From Anaerolineaceae bacterium UBA2274 (GTDB taxonomy: Bacteria > Chloroflexota > Anaerolineae > Anaerolineales > Anaerolineaceae), in contig DDWY01000073.1 of the NCBI GenBank assembly GCA_002347705.1, positions 1-9,181 of the forward strand: a stretch of DNA of 9,181 nt. The letters run 5' to 3'. Every line of letters starts with the position of its first letter. Position 1 is the first letter of the stretch. The notes below the pieces were generated by a model. That model saw nothing but the letters and a program-made list of their open reading frames with translations. It was not told where the DNA came from and ran no database searches. Shown piece after piece: positions 1 to 5,535 of this stretch. The position numbers and the translations under genes are program-made.

Positions 1-195
1 TTGAGGTTTGACTGACTACTAGTGTCCGTATTTAATTGTGAATTTAAAGAAAAAAGTAATTGGACTTTCAACTGCTAGGTGAAAAACCAACAATTTCACC
101 CTGAAATGCTCAAAATATTTTACTACAAAAAGTATTTGCATCCAGTTTTTTTGAATGGTTGATCAAAAAGAGATATGCGAGGGGGGGTATATTAA
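1..195. other. AT-rich stretch without a recognisable gene
   Basis: I find no convincing coding region here. The short open frames lack ribosome-binding sites and overlap the repeat array. One 7-bp inverted repeat (ggtgaaa 78-84, tttcacc 94-100, 9-nt loop) could form a hairpin, but it has no adjacent T-run, so I do not call it a terminator. A run of seven or more G at about 180-187 precedes the repeat array. Confidence 0.5.
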
Positions 196-241
196 GCAGG
201 CGATCGGACACCTGTATCCCCTGAAAGAAAATATGATCTTT

Positions 242-294
242 GTAGGGGTAACCCCCCGTGGTTACCCTGGGCATGCACGGGGGCATGCCCCTAC
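242..294. repeat. short REP doublet (BIME-like), copy 1
   Basis: Two perfect hairpins stand side by side with a 1-nt linker. Stem 1 is gggtaacc (246-253) with ggttaccc (260-267) and a 6-nt loop. Stem 2 is gggcatgc (269-276) with gcatgccc (283-290) and a 6-nt loop. The pair is bounded by GTAG (242-245) and CTAC (291-294), so each hairpin has a GTAG tetranucleotide at its foot when read from outside. That is the signature of REP sequences recognised by REP-associated tyrosine transposases. The assignment to the REP class is inference from structure. Confidence 0.7.
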
Positions 295-372
295 AAAATA
301 TATAAATTGGAAGAAGAAATTGGCGATCGGACACCTGTACCCCCTGTGGGTATTTGAACCGACCCAAGAAAC

Positions 373-394
373 AAAAAACCCCTCAAACGAGGGG
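373..394 (-). terminator. duplicated copy of the tRNA-Gly terminator
   Basis: The stem cccctc (379-384) pairs with gagggg (389-394) around a 4-nt loop. Read on the minus strand it is followed by a T-run (373-378). It is sequence-identical to the hairpin directly downstream of tRNA-Gly at 597-618, but here it sits next to a tRNA fragment rather than an intact tRNA. It could still stop read-through from the right. Confidence 0.6.
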
Positions 395-449
395 TTATGT
401 TGAGCGGGCGATCGGACACCTGTACCCCCTGCAAGAAAATATGATCTTT

Positions 450-502
450 GTTGGGGTAACCCCCCGTGGTTACCCTGGGCATGCACGGGGGCATGCCCCT
501 AC
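450..502. repeat. short REP doublet (BIME-like), copy 2
   Basis: The sequence is identical to the doublet at 242-294 except for one foot base (GTTG instead of GTAG at 450-453). The stems are gggtaacc/ggttaccc (454-461, 468-475) and gggcatgc/gcatgccc (477-484, 491-498), both with 6-nt loops, ending in CTAC (499-502). The flanks aagaaaatatgatctt (left) are shared with copy 1, so the copy most likely arose by duplication of the larger unit rather than by a second independent insertion. Confidence 0.7.
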
Positions 503-596
503 AACGGGAACCGACGATTTTGTTGAAGTTAAATAAAAAAAAGCGGGCGATCGGACAACTGTACCCCCTGTGGGTATTCGAACCGACCCAAGAAAC

Positions 597-618
597 AAAA
601 AACCCCTCAAACGAGGGG
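597..618 (-). terminator. Rho-independent terminator of tRNA-Gly
   Basis: A perfect 6-bp stem cccctc (603-608) / gagggg (613-618) with a 4-nt loop is followed on the minus strand by a run of six T (597-602). It lies 8 bp beyond the 3' end of the minus-strand tRNA gene, where a terminator for a single-tRNA transcript is expected. Confidence 0.8.
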
Positions 619-626
619 AATTTTAA

Positions 627-697
627 GCGGGCGATCGGATTCGAACCGACGAATGTTAGCTTGGAAGGCTAATGCCTTACCACTTGGCGACGCCCGC
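627..697 (-). tRNA. tRNA-Gly (anticodon TCC)
   Basis: Read on the minus strand, the 71-nt sequence folds as a complete cloverleaf. The acceptor stem gcgggcg/cgcccgc is a perfect 7 bp. The D arm is gcc...ggc with an aagtggtaa loop. The anticodon stem is ttagc/gctaa with loop cttccaa, which gives anticodon TCC. The T arm is gtcgg/ccgat with loop ttcgaat. The anticodon reads GGA and, by wobble, other GGN glycine codons. No CCA is encoded, so the 3' end would be added by nucleotidyltransferase. The gene has its own promoter (707-734) and terminator (597-618), so it appears to be a monocistronic unit. Fragments of its 3' half recur in the array at 196-618. Confidence 0.95.
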
Positions 698-706
698 GTA
701 GCCTCT

Positions 707-734
707 ATTGTAGCTGATTCGCGTTTGATGTCAA
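707..734 (-). promoter_or_regulatory. promoter of tRNA-Gly
   Basis: On the minus strand there is a perfect -35 hexamer TTGACA (729-734), a 16-bp spacer, and a -10 hexamer TACAAT (707-712; 5 of 6 consensus). Initiation would fall near position 700, only a few bases before the mature tRNA 5' end at 697. This is the best sigma-70-type match in the window. Confidence 0.75.
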
Positions 735-761
735 TATTCGGCTTATTTCTGCTTCAACTAT

Positions 762-823
762 GGTAGGTGGGTGGAGCGATGACGAATCTTTTTCGGCAAT
801 ACGGTAATTTGAGCGCAACCCAA
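762..823. repeat. GTAG-footed repeat related to 853-965, inverted and diverged
   Basis: It starts gtaggtgggtggagcg and ends cgcaacccaaca, which is the reverse-complement logic of the two direct repeats to its right (…gttgggt…cgctccacc…ctac). The middle is unrelated and longer. Its right end forms an 8-bp perfect hairpin with the neighbouring sequence (caacccaa 816-823, ttgggttg 836-843). It is a member of a hairpin-repeat family with no coding potential. Confidence 0.5.
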
Positions 824-852
824 CACAATTCGAATTTGGGTTGTTGGCGATG

Positions 853-901
853 GGTAATTGTTGGGTTCCGCGATGAGGTCGCTCCACCTAACCTACGCGG
901 G
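853..901. repeat. hairpin repeat, copy 1 of a direct pair
   Basis: This is a 49-bp unit starting ggtaattgttgggtt. It folds into a hairpin: gttgggt (860-866) with acctaac (886-892), and inside it gcgat (870-874) with gtcgc (878-882), using G-T pairs. It is repeated with about 85-90 % identity at 917-965, with a period of 64 bp. The hairpins lie downstream of gatB and may define or protect the 3' end of the operon transcript, though there is no T-run. Confidence 0.65.
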
Positions 902-916
902 TTTTGTTGGGTAATA

Positions 917-965
917 GGTAATTGTTGGGTTTCGCGACGGGGTCGCTCCACCCAACCAACGTGGG
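917..965. repeat. hairpin repeat, copy 2 of a direct pair
   Basis: This is the second copy of the 49-bp unit. The fold is better than in copy 1: gttgggt (924-930) with acccaac (950-956) is perfect, and inside it gcgac (934-938) with gtcgc (942-946) is perfect with a GGG loop. The 3-nt internal loops are ttc and tcc. The substitutions between copies keep pairing. It ends about 10 bp from the gatB stop codon. Confidence 0.65.
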
Positions 966-975
966 CAATGTTGGG

Positions 976-2412
976 CTATTTCCTCAGCAGCTCCAGCAAG
1001 ATCTCGCGCGTGCGCTTAGGGTCGGCTTTGCCGCCGGTGGCGCGCATCACCTGCCCAACAAACCAGCCCAGCAGGCTCTCCTTACCGGCTCTGAAACTTT
1101 CCACTTCCGTGATCGCGCCGTCCAGCACAGACTGGATCTGCTCCCTCAGGGCGTCGCTGTCGGCGATTACTGCCAAGCCTTCGGCTTCCACGATCTGCGC
1201 CGGTTCACGACCGCTTTCCTCCACCTTGCGCAGCAGGCTTTTGCCGGTGGCAGCGGTGATCTTGCCCTCTTCCACCATGCGAATTATCTCTGCCAGGAGG
1301 GCAGGGGTGAGCACCAGCTCCGAAGCGGTCTTACCAAGGTCGTTCATCAGGCGCGAGAGGTCGTTCATCATCCAGTTGGAGACGGTTTTTGCTTCCCCGC
1401 CAAAGCTGGCAACCGCAGCTTCAAAATAGTCTGACAGCCCGCGTTCCGAGGTCAGGATCTCGGCGTCGTATGCCGAAAGCCCATAATCCGCTTCAAAGCG
1501 TGCTTTTCTTTCCAGCGGTAGTTCCGGCAGTTCAGCCTTAACGCGTGTGATTTCTTCTTCTGTCAGGACGACCGGCAGCAGGTCTGGCTCGCGGAAGTAG
1601 CGGTAGTCCGCCTCGGTCTCCTTGGAGCGCATCATGCTCAGCTTGCCCGTGTCCGCGTCCCAATCGAGGGTATAGCTGACGACCCTTCCGCCGGCCTCCA
1701 CGAGTTCGATCTGGCGTTTGGTTTCTTCGATAATCGCCTGGCGGACGGCATCGATGGAGTTGACGTTTTTGATCTCGGTTTTGGTGTTCAAGACCTGGCT
1801 GCCGCGTTCGCGGATCGAGACGTTGGCATCGCAGCGCAGGTGACCACGCTCCATATCGGCTTCTGAGACGCCAATCCAGCGCAAAAGCTGGCGCAACTGC
1901 GTCAGGTATTGAGAGGCTTCTTCAGCGGATCGCAGATCCGGCTCGGTGACCATCTCAACCAGCGGCACGCCGCAGCGGTTGAAGTCCACCAGGCGCAAGC
2001 CGTGATCAAGTTTGGTTTTGCCGGCATCCTCTTCGAGGTGCAGCTTGTGAATGCGCACGCGGCGGGTGACGCCATCGGGCATATGCAGGTCCAGATAGCC
2101 GCCCTTGCCGATGGGCTCATCGAACTGGGTGATCTGGTAACCCTTGGGAAGATCGGGATAGAAGTAGTTTTTACGGTCAAAATGCGAAACCGGATTGATC
2201 TCCGCGTGCATGGCGGCAGCCAGCAGCGCGCCTTTGTGGACCGCTTCGCGGTTCAGCACGGGCAACACGCCGGGCATGCCGGAGCAGACCGGGCAAATGT
2301 TGGTGTTTGGCGCTGCTTCCCAGGAGTCAGCCTTGCAGGAGCAGAAAATTTTGGTCTGGGTGTTGAGCTGGATGTGGGTCTCAAGCCCGATGACAACTTC
2401 GTAATCCTTCAT
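976..2412 (-). CDS. gatB: Asp-tRNA(Asn)/Glu-tRNA(Gln) amidotransferase subunit B
   Basis: GatB is the tRNA-binding and kinase-like subunit of the cytosolic GatCAB complex. It phosphorylates the side chain of misacylated Glu-tRNA(Gln) or Asp-tRNA(Asn) so that ammonia from GatA can convert it to Gln- or Asn-tRNA. The 478-aa length is normal. The N-terminal catalytic cradle shows EVVIGLETHIQL (5-16), a four-cysteine set (C24, C26, C40, C43 in CPVC), YPDLPKGYQITQ (84-95), HLEEDAGK (124-131), DFNRCGVPLVEMVTEPDL (142-159), GHLRCDANVSIR (189-200) and SKETEADYRYF (262-272). The C-terminal half (about 330-478) is the helical plus YqeY-like tRNA-binding tail. An AGGAGGTGG ribosome-binding site precedes the ATG, and the start overlaps the gatA stop by ATGA. 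It is the last gene of the operon. Confidence 0.97.
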   Translation of the reverse strand: MKDYEVVIGLETHIQLNTQTKIFCSCKADSWEAAPNTNICPVCSGMPGVLPVLNREAVHKGALLAAAMHAEINPVSHFDRKNYFYPDLPKGYQITQFDEPIGKGGYLDLHMPDGVTRRVRIHKLHLEEDAGKTKLDHGLRLVDFNRCGVPLVEMVTEPDLRSAEEASQYLTQLRQLLRWIGVSEADMERGHLRCDANVSIRERGSQVLNTKTEIKNVNSIDAVRQAIIEETKRQIELVEAGGRVVSYTLDWDADTGKLSMMRSKETEADYRYFREPDLLPVVLTEEEITRVKAELPELPLERKARFEADYGLSAYDAEILTSERGLSDYFEAAVASFGGEAKTVSNWMMNDLSRLMNDLGKTASELVLTPALLAEIIRMVEEGKITAATGKSLLRKVEESGREPAQIVEAEGLAVIADSDALREQIQSVLDGAITEVESFRAGKESLLGWFVGQVMRATGGKADPKRTREILLELLRK

Positions 2413-4010
2413 TTTGCCACCTCCTGGCGCAGGACTGCCGGGCGGACTGAGCGCCAGGCTTCATCGAGAGTCGCCTGCTCGTAAGCATAGCCCGCCCGCA
2501 GGATCAGGTCCTCGCGGAAGTCCGGCCCGATGAACTGGATCCCAATGGGCAGATTATCGGCATCCAACCCGCCGGGAACACTCACAGCCGGCAGACCGGC
2601 ATGGTTGGCAGAAACGGTCATCTGATCCGAATACTGCATGCGCACTGTGTTGCCGAAGACGTCGTTGCGTTTAAAAGAGGTCGTGGCGGTAGTGGGGGTG
2701 AGGATCACGTCCAGCCGGTGCTCGCCGTGGGGGTCAAAAGCGCAGTCAAAATCCCGCCGGATCATGGCGCGCACCTTGAGAGCCCGCTGGTAGTAGTTCG
2801 CGGCATAGCCTTCGGAAGAGAGGTACATGCCCATCAGGATGCGCAGCTTGACTTCAGAGCCAAAACCCTCAGCGCGGGTGCGGCGGATAAGGTCCTGCAG
2901 GTCGTCCACCTCAACAGGCGTGCGGTAGCCGTATTTGACGCCGTCGAAGCGGTGCAGGTTGGAGGCTGCTTCCACGCGAGAAACCACAAAATAGGTTGGG
3001 ATGCCGTATTTGGCGTTGGGCAGGGGCACGTTCTCGACGATTTCAGCGCCAAGGTCTGCCAGCACCGAAGCCGCATGCTGCACAGAATCGCTGATCTCTT
3101 TCTGGATGGATTCCATGGCGAGCTCGCCGGTTTCGAAGTCTGGGTAGAAGAGATGCGTATAATCGGGCGAAAGCCCGACGCGCAAACCCTTGACTCCTTC
3201 TTTGAGGGCATCCAGGTAATTGGAAGTTGGCACGACCGAGGAGGTACTGTCTTTTGAATCGTTTCCGGCAATGACCTGCAGCATCAAGGCGGCGTCGCTC
3301 ACGTTGCGGGCGATCGGACCCGGGCAGTCCAGGGAGGACGAGAATGCCATCAGACCGTAGCGCGAAACGCGCCCGTAAGTTGGCTTAACGCCAACCACGC
3401 CGCAGAAAGCTGCCGGCTGACGGATGGACCCGCCGGTGTCTGTGCCGAGCGAGAGCGCCACCTCTTCAGCAGCGACGCTGGCGGTGGAGCCACCCGATGA
3501 GCCGCCAGGTACGCGGGATGGGTCCCAGGGGTTGTTTGGCGCGGGCTTAAAAGCGCTGGACTCGCTGGAAGAGCCGAAAGTGAACTCATCCAGGTTGACT
3601 TTTCCTAAAATCAGCGCGCCCGCGTCGATCAGCTTCTGAACGGACGTGGCGGTGTAGGGCGGCTTAAAGTTCCACAGGATGCGCGAAGCTGCCGTGGTCT
3701 CGATGCCCTGCAGGGTGAAGATGTCCTTGATGGAGACGGGCACGCCTGCCAGCATGCCGGGGTCTTCGCCTGCCGATAATTTACGGTCGATTTCGTCAGC
3801 TTGCTGGCGTGCAAGGTCTTCGGTCAGACGGATGAAGGCATGCACTTTTTGCTCTTCAGAGGGGTCAAGTGGTTTCTGTTCAAGGCTGCCTTGTTGCCCG
3901 TCAACGGCGTGGATCTGCGCCAGGGAAGCTTCCAGGGCTTCGCGAGCGCTGAGTTCTCCAGCACGCACACGCGCAGCAACTTCTAAAGCGGAAAGCTGGT
4001 TCAGGCTCAT
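2409..4010 (-). CDS. gatA: Asp-tRNA(Asn)/Glu-tRNA(Gln) amidotransferase subunit A (glutaminase)
   Basis: GatA hydrolyses glutamine (or asparagine) and channels ammonia to GatB. It belongs to the amidase-signature family. The Ser-cisSer-Lys triad is visible: K95 in PVSIKDIF, S171 in PGGSSGGS, and S195 in GTDTGGSIRQP. The 24-residue spacing between the two serines matches the family. At 533 aa it is longer than the usual roughly 485. The extra length appears near residues 38-55 (before KVHAFI) and around 290-320 (YTHLFYPDFETGELAMESI). An AAAGGAG ribosome-binding site lies before the ATG. The start overlaps the gatC stop and the end overlaps the gatB start, both by ATGA, which suggests translational coupling and balanced subunits. 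Confidence 0.97.
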   Translation of the reverse strand: MSLNQLSALEVAARVRAGELSAREALEASLAQIHAVDGQQGSLEQKPLDPSEEQKVHAFIRLTEDLARQQADEIDRKLSAGEDPGMLAGVPVSIKDIFTLQGIETTAASRILWNFKPPYTATSVQKLIDAGALILGKVNLDEFTFGSSSESSAFKPAPNNPWDPSRVPGGSSGGSTASVAAEEVALSLGTDTGGSIRQPAAFCGVVGVKPTYGRVSRYGLMAFSSSLDCPGPIARNVSDAALMLQVIAGNDSKDSTSSVVPTSNYLDALKEGVKGLRVGLSPDYTHLFYPDFETGELAMESIQKEISDSVQHAASVLADLGAEIVENVPLPNAKYGIPTYFVVSRVEAASNLHRFDGVKYGYRTPVEVDDLQDLIRRTRAEGFGSEVKLRILMGMYLSSEGYAANYYQRALKVRAMIRRDFDCAFDPHGEHRLDVILTPTTATTSFKRNDVFGNTVRMQYSDQMTVSANHAGLPAVSVPGGLDADNLPIGIQFIGPDFREDLILRAGYAYEQATLDEAWRSVRPAVLRQEVAK

Positions 4011-4315
4011 TTCGCTCCTTTCACGTCCGGGACGGCAAACATGCCATCTTCTGTTTCCGGCGCGCCAGCCAGTATCTCACCGGGCGTGGGGAAGGGCTGC
4101 CAGGCGTCCGCGCGCGGACCTGCCCCAAGGCACTGGATGCCGTGCAGGGTTGGCTGGATGCCTTCTTCAAGCGGTACCTGCAGCAGGGCGTTAACTGAGC
4201 TGAGTTGGTGGTTCATTTCGGTCAGCAGATAGGCGCCTTCCGCAGCGGTGAGTTCAAGCGCTGCCAAACCGACCAGCTTATGAAAAAGTTCGGAACTGAT
4301 TTTGCTAATGCTCAT
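4007..4315 (-). CDS. gatC: Asp-tRNA(Asn)/Glu-tRNA(Gln) amidotransferase subunit C
   Basis: GatC is the small clamp subunit that wraps around the GatA-GatB interface and stabilises GatA. The 102-aa length is normal. The family pattern is present: an N-terminal helix (FHKLVGLAALELTAAEGAYL), a second helix (LLTEMNHQLSSVNALL), EGIQPTLHG, then the RADAWQPFPTPGEILAGAP motif (usually RpDev...iL.nAP) and a C-terminal GMFAVPDVK. The start is supported by an AAAGGAAAG ribosome-binding site. It is the first gene of the gatC-gatA-gatB operon and lies about 22 nt downstream of the predicted transcription start of the leftward promoter. Confidence 0.95.
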   Translation of the reverse strand: MSISKISSELFHKLVGLAALELTAAEGAYLLTEMNHQLSSVNALLQVPLEEGIQPTLHGIQCLGAGPRADAWQPFPTPGEILAGAPETEDGMFAVPDVKGAK

Positions 4316-4343
4316 GGGCTTTCCTTTTGATTTGCTAAAGCGA

Positions 4344-4372
4344 ATTATACCTTAGGCAAGCGATGCTATAAT
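4344..4372 (-). promoter_or_regulatory. leftward promoter for gatCAB (overlaps a rightward one)
   Basis: A perfect TATAAT -10 hexamer occurs on the minus strand (4344-4349). Initiation would fall at about 4337, giving a short leader before gatC (4315). The -35 position, 17 bp away, is occupied by ATTATA, the complement of the opposing -10 hexamer. There is therefore no good -35 match. The call rests on the perfect -10 box and its position. Confidence 0.45.
4344..4372 (+). promoter_or_regulatory. rightward extended -10 promoter for the zinc-ribbon gene
   Basis: A perfect TATAAT (4367-4372) is preceded by TGC (4364-4366), giving an extended -10 element that can work without a good -35. Initiation at about 4379 would give an 86-nt leader for the gene starting at 4465. 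It faces the gatCAB -10 box across exactly 17 bp. Confidence 0.45.
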
Positions 4373-4464
4373 CGGTTATGTTGGTAACAGTTTTCATCTG
4401 ATCGTTTAATTACCGCCTTGTCTTGGGATCGATTAACGGACCAGGGCAGACAAAGGAGTTTGTG

Positions 4465-4935
4465 ATGAGCGAAGAAACTAAGGTCCAATGCCCCGCGTGT
4501 ACCGCGGAGTTGACCCCTGGTACTGTTGAGTGCCCCTGGTGTGGGCACCTGATGACCCCAAGAGTTGAAGATATTCTTTTAGCGGAACTCGCCCAGGCAG
4601 AGGAAGAACGAATTGAGCCTGAGCCAACACAACTGCCCGTAGAGGATGAGCCGGCCTCACTGCGTGAAGAGCCCGCGCCTGAATCGCCTATGCCGGAAGC
4701 GTCTGTTTTTGTTGTAGATGAGCCCGGGCTCACGGAACTAGCGCCTGCGCCAATACCAAGCTCTTCAAGTAACCTGAAGGTGATGGGGATCATCCTGATC
4801 ATTTTCTCTTTCTTAGCCTTGGTGTTTTTTGTTTTTCAAGTCTTCCAGGGCAACCTGTCACGGCTGGTGCTTCTGATACCGATCCTGGGCATGCTGATTG
4901 GATTTTTCTCAGTGTTGGTTGCCCAGAAGCGGTAG
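4465..4935 (+). CDS. zinc-ribbon membrane protein of unknown function
   Basis: I do not recognise a named family. The 156-aa protein has three parts. An N-terminal zinc ribbon has C9-P-A-C12 and C23-P-W-C26, four cysteines with the usual CxxC spacing. A long Glu/Pro-rich, probably disordered, acidic linker covers about 35-100. Two hydrophobic helices at about 104-127 and 132-153 are separated by a short polar turn and end in AQKR. Both termini would lie on the same side, most likely the cytoplasm. The start at 4465 is chosen because AAAGGAG lies 7 nt upstream. An in-frame ATG at 4423 has no such site. Nudix follows after 33 nt. Similar zinc-ribbon plus transmembrane proteins are common and usually uncharacterised, so I assign no function. 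Confidence 0.85.
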   Translation: MSEETKVQCPACTAELTPGTVECPWCGHLMTPRVEDILLAELAQAEEERIEPEPTQLPVEDEPASLREEPAPESPMPEASVFVVDEPGLTELAPAPIPSSSSNLKVMGIILIIFSFLALVFFVFQVFQGNLSRLVLLIPILGMLIGFFSVLVAQKR

Positions 4936-4946
4936 TCCTGTAGAAT
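4919..4946 (+). promoter_or_regulatory. possible promoter of the Nudix gene
   Basis: TTGCCC (4919-4924, 4 of 6 for -35) and TAGAAT (4941-4946, 5 of 6 for -10) are separated by 16 bp. Initiation at about 4953 would give a leader of about 16 nt to the ATG at 4969. It would also exclude the upstream ATG at 4945, which overlaps the -10 box. It is weak and lies partly inside the preceding gene. Confidence 0.25.
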
Positions 4947-4968
4947 GGCAGGTTGCAAAGCAAACAGA

Positions 4969-5535
4969 ATGAGTGATGACAATCAGTTGCCCGAGCGCCT
5001 GAGCCGCGAAACGATTTTCGAGAGTGAGTATTTGCGGCTGTACCTTGACCGTGTGCGTCAGCCGAATGGCTGCATTATCGAACGTTTCCACTATGTGGAG
5101 TATCCGCGTCCGGCGGTGGGGGTGGTGGTGGAGAATGATAGGGGGCAGGTGGTGCTCTGCCGCGTGCCGCGCTACACCAGCATGACCAATGAATGGTCTG
5201 TGCCCGCGGGGGGTGTGGAAAAGGGCGAGGATGCCCTGGAATCTGCCCGGCGCGAGGTGTGGGAGGAAACCGGGTTTGAGTCCTTTGATCACCGCCTGGT
5301 GTACACCTATTATCCCCAGCAGGGCAGCAGCAATAAATTATTCCAGATCGTATTTTGTCGGGCTGGCGAGCAGACCGGGAGTTTTGATCCGGACGAGATC
5401 AGTGAGGTTGGTTGGTTCTCCAAAGATGAGGTGGAAGCTATCATCGCGCGGGGTGATATGGAGGACGGCCTCGGTTTGACAGCGTTATTATTGTGGATGC
5501 GAATGATCAACAACTCTGCACAAGGTTCATCGTAG
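4969..5535 (+). CDS. Nudix hydrolase, ADP-ribose pyrophosphatase-like
   Basis: This soluble hydrolase probably cleaves a nucleoside diphosphate-X substrate. ADP-ribose is the best guess from overall similarity to the NudF-type group. Counted from an upstream ATG at 4945, the Nudix box G-x5-E-x7-REUxEExGU is complete at residues 89-111 (GGVEKGE...REVWEETGF), so the Mg-binding glutamates are intact. The N-terminal strand region (SRETIFESEYLRLYLDRV) is typical of the group. The start is uncertain: 4969 (MSDDNQ, 188 aa) looks more natural than 4945 (196 aa), and neither has a clear ribosome-binding site. The stop codon TAG (5533-5535) lies inside the GTAG foot of the REP doublet that begins at 5532, so the native C-terminus may have been altered by that insertion. 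Confidence 0.9.
   Translation: MSDDNQLPERLSRETIFESEYLRLYLDRVRQPNGCIIERFHYVEYPRPAVGVVVENDRGQVVLCRVPRYTSMTNEWSVPAGGVEKGEDALESARREVWEETGFESFDHRLVYTYYPQQGSSNKLFQIVFCRAGEQTGSFDPDEISEVGWFSKDEVEAIIARGDMEDGLGLTALLLWMRMINNSAQGSS

Larger units (their letters stand above)
196..394. repeat. tRNA-associated tandem repeat, unit 1 (degenerate)
   Basis: This is the first of two copies of a roughly 200-bp unit. It begins with a degenerate tRNA-Gly 3'-end piece joined to a short module (196-223, cgatcggacacctgta then tcccctg). A 55-bp REP doublet follows (241-295). A second copy of the module (322-346) comes next, with a T-arm-like piece (tgggtatttgaaccgaccc) and a hairpin identical to the tRNA-Gly terminator (379-394). 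Unit 2 at 404-618 repeats the same order with small differences. This copy is the more decayed: it has gcagg in place of gcggg and a T-loop tttgaa in place of ttcgaa. No protein gene is supported here. Confidence 0.75.
404..618. repeat. tRNA-associated tandem repeat, unit 2
   Basis: This is the second copy of the unit at 196-394, in the same order: tRNA 3'-end piece plus module (404-431), REP doublet (450-502), second tRNA 3'-end piece plus module (543-570), T-arm-like piece (about 570-589), and terminator hairpin (603-618). The 12 bases gcgggcgatcgg, which are the 3' end of the minus-strand tRNA-Gly, are perfect at 404-415 and 543-554. In the 543 copy they are separated from attcgaaccgac by exactly 21 nt. 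In intact tRNA-Gly these two pieces are adjacent. The piece gaaccgacga also reappears just right of the REP doublet (509-518). The unit directly abuts the functional tRNA gene. Confidence 0.75.

Noticed and set aside
196..618. CRISPR-like array of short repeats
   Set aside because: The recurring pieces have unequal length and spacing, alternate between two kinds, and include a tRNA terminator and palindromes. There are no regular spacers and no cas genes.
110..672. Six short overlapping open frames in the repeat region, sharing peptides such as QVSDR
   Set aside because: The shared peptides only reflect translation of the DNA repeats. Starts are arbitrary and no frame is conserved between units.
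767..1434. Long plus-strand open frames over the gatB 3' end
   Set aside because: They lie antisense to the conserved gatB frame, start within repeats, have no ribosome-binding site, and show low-complexity Ser/Arg/Leu composition. They are frame shadows.
1909..3257. Plus-strand open frames opposite gatB and gatA (191 and 218 aa)
   Set aside because: Both are antisense to strongly conserved protein motifs, lack ribosome-binding sites, and have no recognisable domain.
3306..3320. A 13- to 15-base match to the tRNA-Gly 3' end (gcgggcgatcgga) inside gatA
   Set aside because: It encodes the conserved GPIARNV segment of GatA in frame, so the match is most simply coincidence. No other part of the array is present there.
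4945..4968. Upstream ATG for the Nudix gene
   Set aside because: It has no ribosome-binding site, overlaps a possible -10 box, and adds MAGCKANR, which does not look like family sequence. It remains possible, as it is only 9 nt after the preceding stop.
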